Positions 36,768 through 48,465 of a DNA stretch of 64,000 nt are shown here, piece by piece. The translations under genes were made by a program, and so were the position numbers. The stretch covers positions 620,001-684,000 of the forward strand of contig JALQBC010000001.1 in NCBI GenBank assembly GCA_023375675.1, given 5' to 3'. The notes below the pieces were generated by a model, which saw nothing but the letters and a program-made list of their open reading frames with translations, searched no databases and had not been told where the DNA came from. Origin of the DNA: Cytospora piceicola (Eukaryota > Ascomycota > Sordariomycetes > Diaporthales > Cytosporaceae). Each line of letters opens with the position of its first letter. The stretch's first letter is position 1.

Positions 36768-37854
36768 AATGCCCGGTTCTTGTCTAGATTATCAGATTCT
36801 TCGTGAGGTGATCGATTTGACGAGAGGTCGAGAAGTTCAAGTAGCAAGAGATAAGAATAGACCCCAACAAGCATATATGCTGATCAAGAAGGAGAAGGAT
36901 GCCGGATAGGCACGAAGGCCATGTGGATTCCCACATCAAGGGCAGGACTCTGCTATTATGCTCAAGAAGCATCGATCTTTTATTACATTTCAAGAAACTT
37001 TATCAATACCCTTTATCTCATTTTAGATCGAAGTAGGGTCTGGGATGCCCTCAATTCATCACCCGTTGCAGATTTGTGAAGCCCTAACCCCGGGATAAGC
37101 CTCAAGGCTCATACGACTGAATGGATACTTCAGTCCGTACTCAATTATATCAATTAGGTCGGCTGGCGTACATCATCGATGTTGTCATACTTTCAGCAGT
37201 GTATTCATTACAATGTGACCGTTCCGGTACCGATGCAAGAGACAAGTAATCAATCACTTACAGGTCATTGACGGCGATGCCTCTAGATAGATACTACTGT
37301 AGTAGAAAGAATAGCACTCGACGTTGCGCATTGTCCAGGTATGACTGGATGTCTAGAACTTGGAAATTAAGTTGTGATGCGCATCTATCAGGGCTCAAAG
37401 CATCGTTGTAAGTGGTGTTGAAGTGAGTTAACTTCAGGAGAGCGAGATCAAGGTAGTTACCTACTAAGTAACTAAGTAGGTAATAATTGGACACATCTGG
37501 GCATTTGAAGTAGAAAGTCATAATTACCAGTAATCACTGCTTTTCGAGATAGTTGCCATGAGCGAATCAGAAGGCGAGGCCAAGCAATCACTATATATGT
37601 AGCACTTTCATAGGGTATCGGTAAGGTCAAGTGAGAAGTATGCAATGCCGAACTTCGGTCAGATCTATCTATATCTTATTCCTTGCAGTAGCGCAAAATC
37701 AACTGCCACTCGCGGGGCACGCATTATTATTCCTGTTTGTCCTCTCGCTACCGCACTCTGTGCTCGCTCGTCTACTCTTAGACATTGGGATATCATCTCG
37801 TAGAATTTGTACATGTATTGTTACCCGACTTGACCTGAACACGCATACAGCATC
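36768..37854. other. divergent spacer
   Basis: Shared upstream region of the amidohydrolase (-) and the BLOC-1 subunit-like gene (+). It is AT-richer than its surroundings, with a TACCTACTAAGTAACTAAGTAGGTA-like imperfect palindrome near 37457-37482. No gene is recognised. Confidence 0.5.
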
Positions 37855-38970
37855 ATGTCCTCCTCAATACGCCCCATCAGCCCGCCGCAGCCGTCGTCGG
37901 CATCGGTAACGACAACCACCGTTTCGTCCTCCTCGCCTCCGACCACAAGCAGGAGCAGGAGCACAGGCGAGGGTCCGTCCACAACGGGCCCGTCCTCCGT
38001 CTCATCTCCCCACTTTCACCCGGCCCCTGGTCCGATCCCCGGCCCGGCAGCCGGAGCCGGAACCGGAGCCGGAGCCGGAATACATGCCCACCACTTTGCG
38101 CCCGGCCAACACCACCCAAGCCGCCACGGCGGGTCGACCACCACCACCACTACAACCACCACGACCACCACAGCCTCCCACCCGCCGTCAGACCTCTCCA
38201 GCCCGTCGCCGCCGCCGCCGCCGCCCCCAGCGGCCGCGCAGCCCTCGCCCACCAACCCGTCGCACCTCCCCACGCAGTCGCAGCAGGCGCAGGTGGCGCA
38301 GGCGCGGGCCGCGCTGGTCGCCAGCATCGGCAACATGCTGGACCACGAGCTGCAGACGCGGGCGTCGCTGCTGCACGCGAACCAGGGCGCCATCGAGCGG
38401 CAGGAGCGCGACGTGGGCCGCGCGCTGGCCGGCCTGCGGCGCGAGGACGACCGGCTGCTCCGGGTGCTGGACCGCGGGAGCAGGCAGGTCAAGGAGCTGG
38501 GGGACGTGCAGAACTGGGCCGAGAGGATGGAGACGGACTTCCTGGTGCTGGAGGAGACGATGCGGCTCGTGAGGGAGGGCGGGAGCTGGTCGGGTAGTGG
38601 GAGCGGGAGCGGGAGCGGGAGTGGGAGTGAGAGCGGGAGTGGGAGCTGGTCGGGGAGTGATAGGGGCAGTGTGGCTGGGGATGAGGAGGGGGATGTGCGC
38701 ATGCGGGATGGGGACGATGGAGATGGGGGCGTATATAGTGTTGCTGGCGGTGGTGAGACGGCGGACAAGGGCAAGGGGAGGGAGGAGCAGGTGGATATGT
38801 CCTCCTCGGCGGCTATGGATGTCGACCCCACACAGATCCCTTTACCTCTTGACGATCAGAACATCACCGACGGTGCTCTTCCCGCACCGCCGCCTGGGCA
38901 CAGCACCACGGCATTGCAACCATCTCCAGGAGCAAACAGTTGGCTCCGGAGGATGATGTGGAGAAAGTGA
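37855..38970 (+). CDS. BLOC-1 subunit 1 (GCN5L1)-like protein with long low-complexity arms
   Basis: Single exon, 371 aa. Residues about 145-250 form a helical segment (QAQVAQARAALVASIGNMLD, then QVKELGDVQNWAERMETDF) that matches the GCN5L1/BLOC1S1 pattern, in which a coiled coil ends in E-I-GDVENWA-x-x-IE-D. In animals and yeast this is a subunit of the BLOC-1 endosomal sorting complex. N-terminal residues 1-140 are Ser/Thr/Pro/Gly-rich, including a run of 12 Thr and a Pro run. C-terminally, a Ser-Gly (SGSGSG) repeat at about 38585-38660 is followed by an acidic stretch. The animal protein is about 125-150 aa, so the arms are fungal additions. The start is the first ATG in frame. Confidence 0.75.
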   Translation: MSSSIRPISPPQPSSASVTTTTVSSSSPPTTSRSRSTGEGPSTTGPSSVSSPHFHPAPGPIPGPAAGAGTGAGAGIHAHHFAPGQHHPSRHGGSTTTTTTTTTTTTASHPPSDLSSPSPPPPPPPAAAQPSPTNPSHLPTQSQQAQVAQARAALVASIGNMLDHELQTRASLLHANQGAIERQERDVGRALAGLRREDDRLLRVLDRGSRQVKELGDVQNWAERMETDFLVLEETMRLVREGGSWSGSGSGSGSGSGSESGSGSWSGSDRGSVAGDEEGDVRMRDGDDGDGGVYSVAGGGETADKGKGREEQVDMSSSAAMDVDPTQIPLPLDDQNITDGALPAPPPGHSTTALQPSPGANSWLRRMMWRK

Positions 38971-39198
38971 AGTGGAAGGTCCAAAGTTCAGCATCGGTAT
39001 ATGCACTCTCACGACTAACGACTTTATATGAGATACCACGGACAACTGGGCATTCAATTACTCTGTTTGAACTTAGCATGATCAATTTTGCCAACTATTC
39101 TAAAGCGTATGATCATCCGCAAGCAATGATACAAGATCCTTGCAACTCAGACCACTACCAGGGAACGCATGTAACAATTTCTCATGCCGGCCAGGCAA

Positions 39199-40273
39199 TT
39201 AGATGACCCCTGGGAACATCGTGTACCTCTTGTTCTTGTACTTGTCGCCGAAGGTGGCCCTCAGGGCCCTCTCCTTGTCCCGCGACCATTGTACCATGTA
39301 CGATATGCCAATGGAGATGAACACGACCACCGCCCATTCCCTCGAGAACAGGATGACACCGATCCACGCAATTATCTCAAACATGTAGTTCGGCGATGTG
39401 ACCAGGCTGCTGCCAATGCAGCTCGGGATACCCTTCTCGGTGCCGCCCGGCTTGCGCAGACCGGCAAGGTGCTTGTGCACGATGAAGTTGCACGTCTCGC
39501 CGCCCAGGAACAGCGCGATACCAACGTAGTCCAGGAGTCCCAGTTCCGTACGAGCCGCGAGCGAGTTAGGCGAGTAGATGAAGTAAGCGGAGAGCAGACC
39601 GGCAAAGAACCAGTAGAAGAACGAGTTCCGGAAGATGTTGAAGGCGGGCATGGAGCTGGCCGAGAACCTGTGCAGGAAGGCGGTCTCAAGCTCACGCTTG
39701 GTGAAGTGTGCCACGAACATATAGAAGCAGATCGTCTGGACGATCGTGGCGGGAATCTTGTCGGCGTCCTTGTAGAAGTAGGGATCGATCTTGGCGAGCT
39801 GTGGGCGGATGGAGTAGATCAAGCCGTGGAAGAGGATGGGGCCGAAATATTCGACAAGGAATACTGTTCGCCAGGCCATTTGGGCGCCTATATTCAACTG
39901 TTAATCGAACTGCTGGTGAGTTGGTGTTTGTTGGGTAGGAGTTTCCATACCTAGATCCTGCACGAGGATTTCCCCGTTGGACATCACATCCTCTTGGTCG
40001 CGCACAAGGGCTCTTCGGTCTGCGATTCTCTTCTTGGTAGACGGGTAGAACAGGCCGATGCGGTTGGGGTCCTTGACGCCAGCCTGACGTGCGATGACCT
40101 TCCTCACATCATCGATTTCGGCATCGTCTGGCAACGCGACTGAAGCAGGAAGCTTTCGGAACGGTTTCTTGGGTGCTGCACGGGGACAAGTTTCGTCAAT
40201 GTCGACTCTGCAAGGCAGTTACAAAGGAATACACACCTCTGTTAGAGAGCTTGAGTGATATTTCAGAAGCCAT
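39199..40273 (-). CDS. TSC13: very-long-chain enoyl-CoA reductase Tsc13
   Basis: ER membrane enzyme catalysing the last step of each very-long-chain fatty acid elongation cycle: NADPH-dependent reduction of trans-2-enoyl-CoA, feeding sphingolipids. Minus-strand exons: 40237-40273, 39951-40175, 39199-39887, giving 316 aa. Exon 1 encodes MASEISLKLSNR and was found by frame continuity across a 61-nt intron. Residues about 1-75 form the ubiquitin-like N-terminal domain (LPASVALPDDAEIDDVRKVI). The steroid-reductase-type multi-span domain follows, including VEYFGPILFHGLIY, FVAHFTKRELETAFLHRF, CNFIVHKHLAGLR and SPNYMFEIIAWIG. The end KYKNKRYTMFPGVI resembles the family C-terminus. It is divergent from the quinone reductase gene. 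Confidence 0.93.
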
Positions 40274-40929
40274 GGCCGAATTGATGCAGCTGCCTCGCAA
40301 TTGGACAAAGAAGGAGGTTTCAGGTGGGTTTGTTGTGTTGATCAAGAGGACAAGAATCCGTTGCACCGTCTAAAATTTTGGGGGACATGACGCCTCGGCT
40401 GCGAGTGTCCGTGCATGAACCCAAGCTTTAGAGCTTCCAAGGTTGATAGCTCGCTATACCTAGGTACTATGGTAACCTTGGAACCTAGAAATACCCCACA
40501 AGACCCTAACCCCGGAGCATTGAATCAAGGGGTTGGTTATTACTGAAGCTCTGCACATTATAATCATCTAAGTATCCAGGTTTCCAGGAAACTGTCCCCC
40601 TCAAATAATCGAAACCTCCAAGGAAGAGGCTCCTTATGTACCGCAACGATCGAGAACGACTAGATGCACGTATATTTGAGCCGAACTACCTTCCTTTCAT
40701 CCTCTGATTGAATTGGCCTAGTCAATCCCCTTTGGATCACTCTACTCTAATGCGAGGAGCACGCAGTGATGCAACTTGCTAGTAGTATTACAAATGGATT
40801 CGTGTGTGCCATACATACTACACTCCGGCCCCGCACTTACATCCGCCTTCCGCTATTCCGCCCTCTGCCGAGTGATATCAACATCAACTTCGTGTCCCGC
40901 TTACTTCCTTTGAGCTTTTTCTTGAACTC
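40274..40929. promoter_or_regulatory. divergent promoter region, TSC13 / quinone reductase
   Basis: A 656-bp spacer between two start codons in opposite directions, so it must hold both promoters unless leaders are very short. A TATACCTAGGTACTATGG segment near 40456 includes the palindromic CCTAGG core found elsewhere in this window. No specific factor site can be assigned. Confidence 0.4.
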
Positions 40930-42203
40930 ATGACACTCCATACAATCCCTTTTAAGGTTATGCACAGAGCTATTCCCAGACTTCAGGCCGTCAGCAGAAG
41001 CTTCAAACCCCAGAACTTCAGCTCGTTCCATACATCATCCATCTTCGCTATGCGCGCAGTCGTCTACGACAAGACCGGAGACTCCTCCGTCCTTCACGTT
41101 GGGGACATTCCTAAGCCCACCGCTGGACCTAGTGATGCTCTTATCAAGATCGACTATGCCGGCATAAACTTCATCGGTGAGTAGCTTTGGGGGCAGCTTT
41201 GCACTCCGTCTGTCTCTATCTCGATTGTCACTCTCCGGCTTCGGGAGCAGTGTGAAGGCTGTTCCCTATAAATATATCATATTAACCCTTTTCTACTCCC
41301 CCCTTTTTATACCCCCCCCCCCCAAAAGCAATCTCTGACACGAGAAACTTTATAGACATTTACTACCGCATCGGTCTATACCCCACCGCATTCCCAGCTA
41401 CTACTGGCCGGGAAGGTGCCGGGGTAATCGAGCAGCTTGGTTCTGACGTCTCATCATCCCTCAACCTGAAGGTTGGCGACCGAGTCGCCATCTACTCATC
41501 TAATGTCATGGCCGAGTACTGCGCGGCCCCCGCAGCCAAGGTGATGAAGCTGCCAGAGGGTGTCTCCAACAGGGACGGCGCAGCTCTCATCCTGCAGGGT
41601 CTCACAGCCTGGACGCTAGTCAAGGATGCCCACGAGGTCAAGCCCGGCGAGGTTGTGCTGGTCCACGCTGCAGCAGGCGGGACGGGTGGTCTTATTGTGC
41701 AGATGGCGAAGCACCTCGGAGCCACTGTGATCGGGACAGCATCGACGCCCGAGAAGATCGAGATCGCTAAGCAGCACGGTTGCGACCATGTCATCAACTA
41801 CTCCAAGGAGAAGGTCTTGGACGAGGTGATGAAGCTTACAGACGGAAAGGGCTGCCATGCCGTGTTCAGCGGGATCGGCAAGGCGACTTTCGATGATGAC
41901 CTTGAGTGCTGCAGGAGGAAAGGCAGCATGATCACTTTCGGAAATGCTTCCGGTGCTATCGAGGGTTTCCGGCCTTTGGCGCTGGGCAAGAAGAACGTGA
42001 AGCTTCTCAGGCCAAGGTTGGACGTTTACGTCTCTGAGAGGGAGGACTTTGAACTGCGGTCGGCTGAGCTGCTAGACTTGGTTGCGAAGGGCATTGTGAA
42101 GCTGGATATTGGAAAGGAGTACACGATGGAGGAGGTTGGCCAGGCCCATGACGACTTGGGTGGCAGAAAGTCGACTGGCAAGCTTATTGTGAAGGTAGCA
42201 TGA
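40930..42203 (+). CDS. NADPH:quinone oxidoreductase (zeta-crystallin type, MDR), probably mitochondrial
   Basis: Medium-chain dehydrogenase/reductase that reduces quinones with NADPH; the yeast counterpart is Zta1. Exons 40930-41176 and 41356-42203 (179-nt intron, Asp codon split), 364 aa. The conserved part starts at MRAVVYDKTGD (about residue 41). Signatures include GINFIDIYYRIGLYP, TGREGAGVIEQLG, AAAGGTGGLIVQMAKHLGA (nucleotide-binding) and a C-terminal GKLIVKVA. No structural or catalytic zinc ligands are visible, as in the quinone reductase subgroup. The first 40 residues are basic and Ser-rich with no acidic residue, consistent with a mitochondrial presequence. Met11 and Met41 are alternative starts. 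The intron carries a 14-C run. Confidence 0.92.
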
Positions 42204-43136
42204 TGGATTGGCTCAAATTGGCCTCCCAATGCAGCTTGTGTTATGCTGTAAATGAGAATGCTTTTTTTGGTACTGACTGTTTGCATCCCCATTATCTTGT
42301 AGGTTACTCACCTTGATCACTTCCTTGATTGGTCTTAGGGGCCATGATCAGGTCTGAAGCCAAGCAAATATGACAGGTTATTGACAGCTGTGCTCTTCCA
42401 CAGGATGGCGAGTGTATTTCTTTTCTTCGAGTCGACAGCCTACCTACCGGTGAAGAGAAGATTACCCAGCGGCTGGATGTTTCCTTCAAGGTCAAGGATG
42501 CAACTTGATGGGAGATTAGGCTTGAAACAAGCCAAAGTCGAAACCAGCCCAGATCTGGAAATGCTAATGACTTTGACTGCATGTGAGTAGTAGGCTGTAT
42601 TGATTCAGTATGATTTTCCCTAAGCTGACAAGCAGTTCATATGGTATGGATCAGACTGCCCATTTCAAAGGCCTTGCATGTTATTTTAAGCATGCCCCTT
42701 TTTTATCTGAAGGGAAGATATATATTGTATGGCCAGTGCGCTGGTTCTTATTAACGAAAAGTATTCCCTGTTAAAAATAACATGTGCAACTGGAGCAACC
42801 CCCACAAGCGTCGACTGAAGCCTCGTCGACTTTCTATCTAAGCTGTAAATTTGTATCTATAGAAACCCTTCGAGGCTTTCTTTTCCTACACTTTCACTCC
42901 CACCTCTTTTTTCCTTCTTCAAAAACCTCCCAAGATCTACCTTCCTTGAACTGCACGTCTTAGACAAGCAGTTCTAGCTTTCCTCTCTCAAAGCACACTC
43001 CAGTAGCCTTTCTGTCTCTTTTCTGAAACCACAACCACAAGCTAACACCTCTACCATTTCCACCATTCCATCACTTCACACACACTTCCTCTTCAATCAG
43101 CATTGATGCTCCTCTGAGCCATTACTGGTCCTTGAA
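42204..43136. other. spacer with a long CT-rich leader
   Basis: 3' flank of the quinone reductase followed by the promoter of the next gene. A TTTCTATCTAAGC...CACTTTCACTCCCACCTC-type pyrimidine-rich stretch (about 42870-43100) resembles a fungal leader. No gene was recognised. Confidence 0.5.
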
Positions 43137-45018
43137 ATGGGAGGAACTAATCAAGAGACGTGGAAGCAGCCGCCTGCGTCCCTCAATGTGGTGTGGCCCA
43201 CCGACTGCACCAAGCGGTCAGGCCCTACCCTTGAGGAACAAAAGGCGCATATGAGAGAGACGCGGGCGAGAGTCGCCAACGCGATCGCTGCATCTGGACA
43301 CCCTGTGCCTCAATGGCCTGAGGTCGGTCAGTCAGTCAAATGGGACTTTCCTCGACACTCGCGTGTTGGTGAAGAACCGGTCAGCTTGAGCCGACAGGCA
43401 AGCCCACCTCCCTCGTGGCGTATTCCCATTCACTACCAAACCTTTTTGCCAGTCGACATTCCTCTAACCCCTACCCGACGGGGACGAGGTATCATCGCAC
43501 AGAATACCAGCAGCTTGCAAGATTCACCTTTGTCTTCATTTTCTACTCGCCCTCGATCAAAGTCACACCAGTCACCTGCAGAGAACAGCGGCCTAGTCAA
43601 GAGCATGATGCATGCTGCCCTAACTCCTCAATTTCCCAACACCAAGCCCCTTGAACCCTTCGGGACTTTACGAGCTCAGGACGGCCTACCCGTTCACGTT
43701 GATTCCTCCATATTCAACCCACGTGTTTTCGTCGTCGAGCTCCCTGAGCCTGTCTTCCAGCGCACCCCTCCAATTGCCCCACGAGCAATGCTGGAACAGT
43801 TGTCACACATGAATGTCCCACGCCAGTTCAATCGGGCTCGAATGGACTCTGCGGCAACTTCGTCGAGCCATCGGAGCTACGAGACCGCAAGAAGTAGAGC
43901 GCGTGGCTGCTCTGCAACCACCACGGGTTCTCACCACAGCTTCGAGCCTAAGCTTACCGATTGCAGTGACTGCACCGAACCTGGAGAGACCTTCAAGACT
44001 GCACCGACTCACATACCTCCCTTGAGTCCACCGAGTGTGGCACAAAAGCAATCTTCAACAGACAAGGACACCACTGCCACTCACCAGGGCACCGAACCTC
44101 CAGCCTCTGAGGTGGAGTTTCGCTACAAGTTTGATCCAAAGTTTGATCCAACCCTCCCTCCTCCCCCAGGGTTTGAGCGCCATCTCGCCACCAATCCTAC
44201 CCAGTACATTCCACCTGCTCTGTGCTTCGAGAACTCCTCAGTAGATTTCATCGATACCACCGGAACATGGACCTACTCCAAGATCTGGGTCAGCGAGGAG
44301 GAGCGCCTCAGAATCAACTTCACCCGCATGCAGGAGAAGGCCCACCACACCAACATGGACAAGTCGCCGTTCTTTCCTCGGAACGTCAGTGAGTACGCCG
44401 CGCTGCTCGCCGAGAAGAAAGCCACCGAGGCTGAGCGCATCCGTAAGAGGATCCAGCACAATGAGGAAACTGTAAGAGACGAATTTCCAAGCCTTGAATA
44501 ATTACTTGCCACTGTTTGATGCTAAGCTAACACTCTGGTTCATCAAGGCGACGCCACCCGCGCAGCAGTTGCAGCTATACTCGGGCAGGAAGATGAGAGA
44601 TGGACTGTCAGCAGTTCTGGCAATGGAGACCTGCTTCAACGAGATCCCCGACACGCCTGAGCACGAGAGGGTGGACTGGCCGCCCAGCTCCGAGTTCCGC
44701 ACCTGGAAGGCATCCCGACCAAACCCCGGCACTAGATCGAGGCGAGACTCCCACCGTGGGGCATGGCCCTTTCCTCGACTCAACACGCCCTTCCAGACCG
44801 ACGAGGCCTTCGACGATGGTGAGATTCCATACAGCAAGAGAAAGATGGTATTTGCCCCCCGTTGGGACTGGGCGCCGAAGCTTATGTGGATGAAGAATGA
44901 GGAGCTTCAGATGCCGGTGTGCGAGATCTCTATGCAATGGCTGTTCATTGCCAACCCAATGTTGGCGGGTCTCCTCGAGGACATCCAGAGACTTCCTCAA
45001 GAGCGGTCGGATGACTAG
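43137..45018 (+). CDS. hypothetical protein, 601 aa
   Basis: Not recognised. Exons 43137-44471 and 44548-45018 (76-nt intron with a gctaac branch site, phase 0), 601 aa. The N-terminal 400 residues are Pro/Ser/Thr-rich and probably disordered, with FDPKFDP (about 44136) and PPPPGFERHL motifs. The C-terminal third is more ordered: FIDTTGTWTYSKIWVSEEE, a charged helix rich in Glu and Lys (ALLAEKKATEAERIRKRI), then WDWAPKLMWMKNEELQMPV and EISMQWLFIANPMLAGLLED. No signal peptide or membrane span is seen. Coding status rests on the length of the open frame, the C-biased third positions and clean splicing. It is the last gene before the AT island. Confidence 0.75.
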
Positions 45019-45896
45019 ATGACACCTGGCACAGGAGACTTGACTCATTTTGAGTCGGCGTCTTAGGTGTCTGTATTTGTTTTCCGACTGCCTTCGGTTT
45101 TTCTGTTCTTTTCCTTTTCTATTCCTTTTTTTTTTTTTGTTTTCTTTCTTTTTCTTCAGCACTTAGGGTTTTACGTGCGACAATGGTGTCGCGGTTGTCA
45201 CATTAAGCACTGCCCCTTGTTTCTCTGACTCCAGGAATACACTTGGGTACTCGTCAACCATACTCGCAACTTCATCTTATCCGACCTCCTCAATGACCAA
45301 TGTCAACTGGAGGAAATTTGAAATATTCTTATATGAAAACAATAGTTCCCTACTTCAGCCTTCAAGGTGGACACGAGTAATCCAGACAGATAGATCATGT
45401 ACTGTACTTTTTTCTTCAAATGCATATGAACATGCCACCCTGACTGCCTGGTTGAAGGTTCAATACGCACGTAGGGCCCATTGCCTTGGAAGTGAAAGTG
45501 TAGGTCTATATACCTACTTTGCTGTTGAAGCAGGATACTTTACTTGAAACATCTTCTCCAAGGTAAGACATCTCTAACAGGTCTAACAATACTGTAGAGG
45601 AAGCAGATACTATGTCTATCAGCTACTAGTCTAAAAGCACAAGCATGATCCAACTTAACATTCCTCAGGACACCAGGCCAACGGTTGCTAAGTCATTCCT
45701 TTATATACGCAAGCTCTATCTCATTTTACGGGTAGCATGTTAGCCTTTTTCGCCTGTAAAACGTCCGTGCACTAACAGCCTGTTAGCCGATAACGATTTA
45801 CGCCTGTAAAACGGCTTGGCACTAACAGACAATGTGTATTAGCTGTTAGGTTAAGGTTTTTTTTTTTAGGGTTAAGGTATCCTTTAGAGAGGGGGG
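45019..45896. other. 3' flank and edge of the AT island
   Basis: Unique-looking sequence to about 45700, then degenerate repeats. A T-run lies at about 45127-45139. Near 45840-45880 the words TTAGGTTAAGG and TTAGGGTTAAGG flank a T-run, and a run of about ten G follows at 45889. No gene was recognised. Confidence 0.5.
45751..45834. repeat. 50-bp-period direct repeat at the island border
   Basis: CGCCTGTAAAACG occurs at 45751 and again at 45801. Each copy is followed within a few bases by GCACTAACAG, giving two imperfect copies in tandem. They sit just left of the tetranucleotide arrays and may be the end of the element now reduced to the AT island. Confidence 0.75.
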
Positions 45897-45911
45897 GGGC
45901 TAGCTAGCTAG

Positions 45912-45943
<32 letters not shown>

Positions 45944-46290
45944 TTAACTAATTAACTTACTAACTAACTAACTAATTAAATAAGTAAGTAAGTAAATAAC
46001 TAATTAAATAATAAAATAACTAACTAAATAACTAATTAAATAACTAAATAACTAACTAAATAAGTAAGTAAGTAAGTAAGTAAATAAGTAAGTAAATAAG
46101 TAAATAAATAAGTAAGTAAGTAAGTAAATAAGTTAATAAGTAAGTTAGTAAGTAAGTAAGAAAGTAAGGAAGTATATAAGTAAATAAATAAATAAATAAG
46201 TAAGTAAGTAAGTTAATAAGTAAGTTAATAAGTAAGTTAGTAAGTAAGTAAGTAAGTAAGTATATAAGTAAATAAATAAGTAAGTAAGTA
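45897..46290. repeat. tetranucleotide array GCTA - ACTA - ATTA - AGTA
   Basis: About 390 bp of 4-bp units. It begins with GCTA repeats and shifts to AACT, then to mixed AATT/AAAT units. It ends as long AAGT runs broken by single-base variants. A second AAGT/AATA block lies at about 46743-46860. There is no coding potential. Confidence 0.9.
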
Positions 46291-48334
46291 AGCAGAGTTA
46301 TAACTATATTTTTATATTTTATATTTATATTTTTAAACTTTTATATTTATATTTATATTTATTTTTAAACCTTTATATTTTATATTTTTATATTTTTAAT
46401 ATAAAAATATAAATATATTATATAAAATTATAAAGAACTATATAAATATATAAATAACTATTATATTATTAAGTATTATAGTTATTATTATAAAAGTTCT
46501 TTAAGTATATTAATATTTATTTTATTTAAATTTATATTTATATTTATATAAGTATATATCTTTAAATTTTTATATTTTTATATTAGAAATATAAATATAA
46601 ATATAAAAATATAAAATATATATTTATATTTATATTTATTTCCGACCTTTTATATTTATATTTATATTTATTTCCGACCTTTTATATTTATATTTTTATA
46701 TTTTATATTTATATTTTTATATTTATATATATTTTATAACTTTATAAGTAAGTAAGTTAATAAGTAAGTTAATAAGTAAGTTAATAAGTAAGTTAATAAG
46801 TAAGTTAATAAGTAAGTAAGTAAGTAAGTAAGTAAATATATATATAAGTAAGTAAATAAAGTAAATTAAAACATAATAATAAGCTTATTTATTAAAAAGG
46901 CTTTTTTAAAAAATAAAAAATTTAATAATTAAATATAATATAATAATACCTTTTAAACGTTATTTTCTTATATTCTTTATAGCTTTAAATAGTAAAATAC
47001 TTATTTATTTATTAGTTAATTAAATTATTTATTAACTTATTTACTTATTTACTTTTAACTTAACTACTTATTATTATTTAACTTACTTATTAGCTAACTT
47101 ATTCTATATAATATACTTATACTTTACTTATACTACTATAAGTATCTTTAATAGTTTATAGTTCGGTAGCAGAAGGTATTTACATTTATTAGTATTAATA
47201 CTTATATAGCTTTTATAGACTTTTATAGTAAGTATAATATAATAAACTTTATATTAATAAATATAACGTTACTTATAAGCTAATCTATAGCCTTTAATAT
47301 AGCCTTACTTAAAGCTTTATTAAAATTATAGTTTTTAATAATAGGCTTTATAGCAGGCTTTATAATAGTAGTATAGCCTATAGTATTTAAGATTTAAATA
47401 GGCTATTAAAGCTATATAGCTATTAAGTTAAATACCTTAGAAGTAAGCTACCCTTTCTTATAGGCTACCTACTTATATAATAAATAGCTTAAATAGCTTA
47501 TATTTAAATAGCTATATTAAATTAAATAAAATAGCTACTACTTTAAAAATAAGCTTATAATACTTATTATCTTTAAAAGGCTTTATAAATAGCAGTATTA
47601 CTTAGTATATTATATTAAATTAAGTAATATATAATGTTAAAACTATATATTAAATACTGTTAAGGTATTTTTATAATATATATAATAACGCTAATACTTA
47701 CTATATATATACTTTTACTTAATAACTTTTTTAATATTACTTTTATAACTTTTATTTCTTTTATATATATATTAATAATAGTATTTAAAACTAAACTTTT
47801 AACTAAAAAGCTTATATATACTTTATTATATAAGTTATTAAGTTTTAAACTTTTACTTATATAAATATTATATAAAAGTTTATATAATATAGTATAGTTA
47901 CTAATTAACAGGTTATAATAGTAAAATAATAAAATACTATAAATTTATATAGTATAATACTTTATATTAAACGTTATTTTTTTTTATAAATATAGCGATT
48001 AATTATATATTAGTTTATATTAACTTTTTAAATCTGTTAATATACCTTACTATTATATATAGAATCTTTAATAGTTAGAACTATAATATTTAATACTTAA
48101 TATATCTATATATAAAGTATATAGTAAAGCTTATTTACTATTAAATAAGATTATATATACCTTTATAATATATTTAATAAAAGGTAGCTTAATATATATT
48201 TTATTTAATTTAATATAGCTGTTTAAAAGTAGGCTGTTTCTATATAAAAAGGTAGCTTATAAAAGGGAGTAGCTTACTTTTAAGGTATTTAACTTATAAA
48301 CTAAATAAAAGTTAAAGGCTTAAAGAGATTCGCG

Positions 48335-48465
48335 GTTTTAAACGTATTAACAGCCTATATAAGCTATAAAGTCGGTGTAGTTTTAAGTATATTAACAGCT
48401 TATATAAGCTATAAAGTCGACGTAGTTTTAAATATATAAACGGCTTACGTAGGCTAAAAAGGCGT
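48335..48465. repeat. 45-bp tandem repeat, three diverged copies
   Basis: Units start at 48335, 48380 and 48425 with the shared frame GTTTTAA...TATATAAGCTATAAAGTCG. Differences between copies are mostly C/T or G/A transitions, as expected when RIP acts on repeats. It lies in the right part of the AT island. Confidence 0.85.

Noticed and set aside
39184..39954. 256-codon plus-strand frame over TSC13
   Set aside because: Shadow of the minus-strand multi-span enzyme.
45840..45890. Telomere or internal telomeric array
   Set aside because: Only two imperfect TTAGG-type words around a T-run. This is too few to call an array, so it is kept only as a weak observation.
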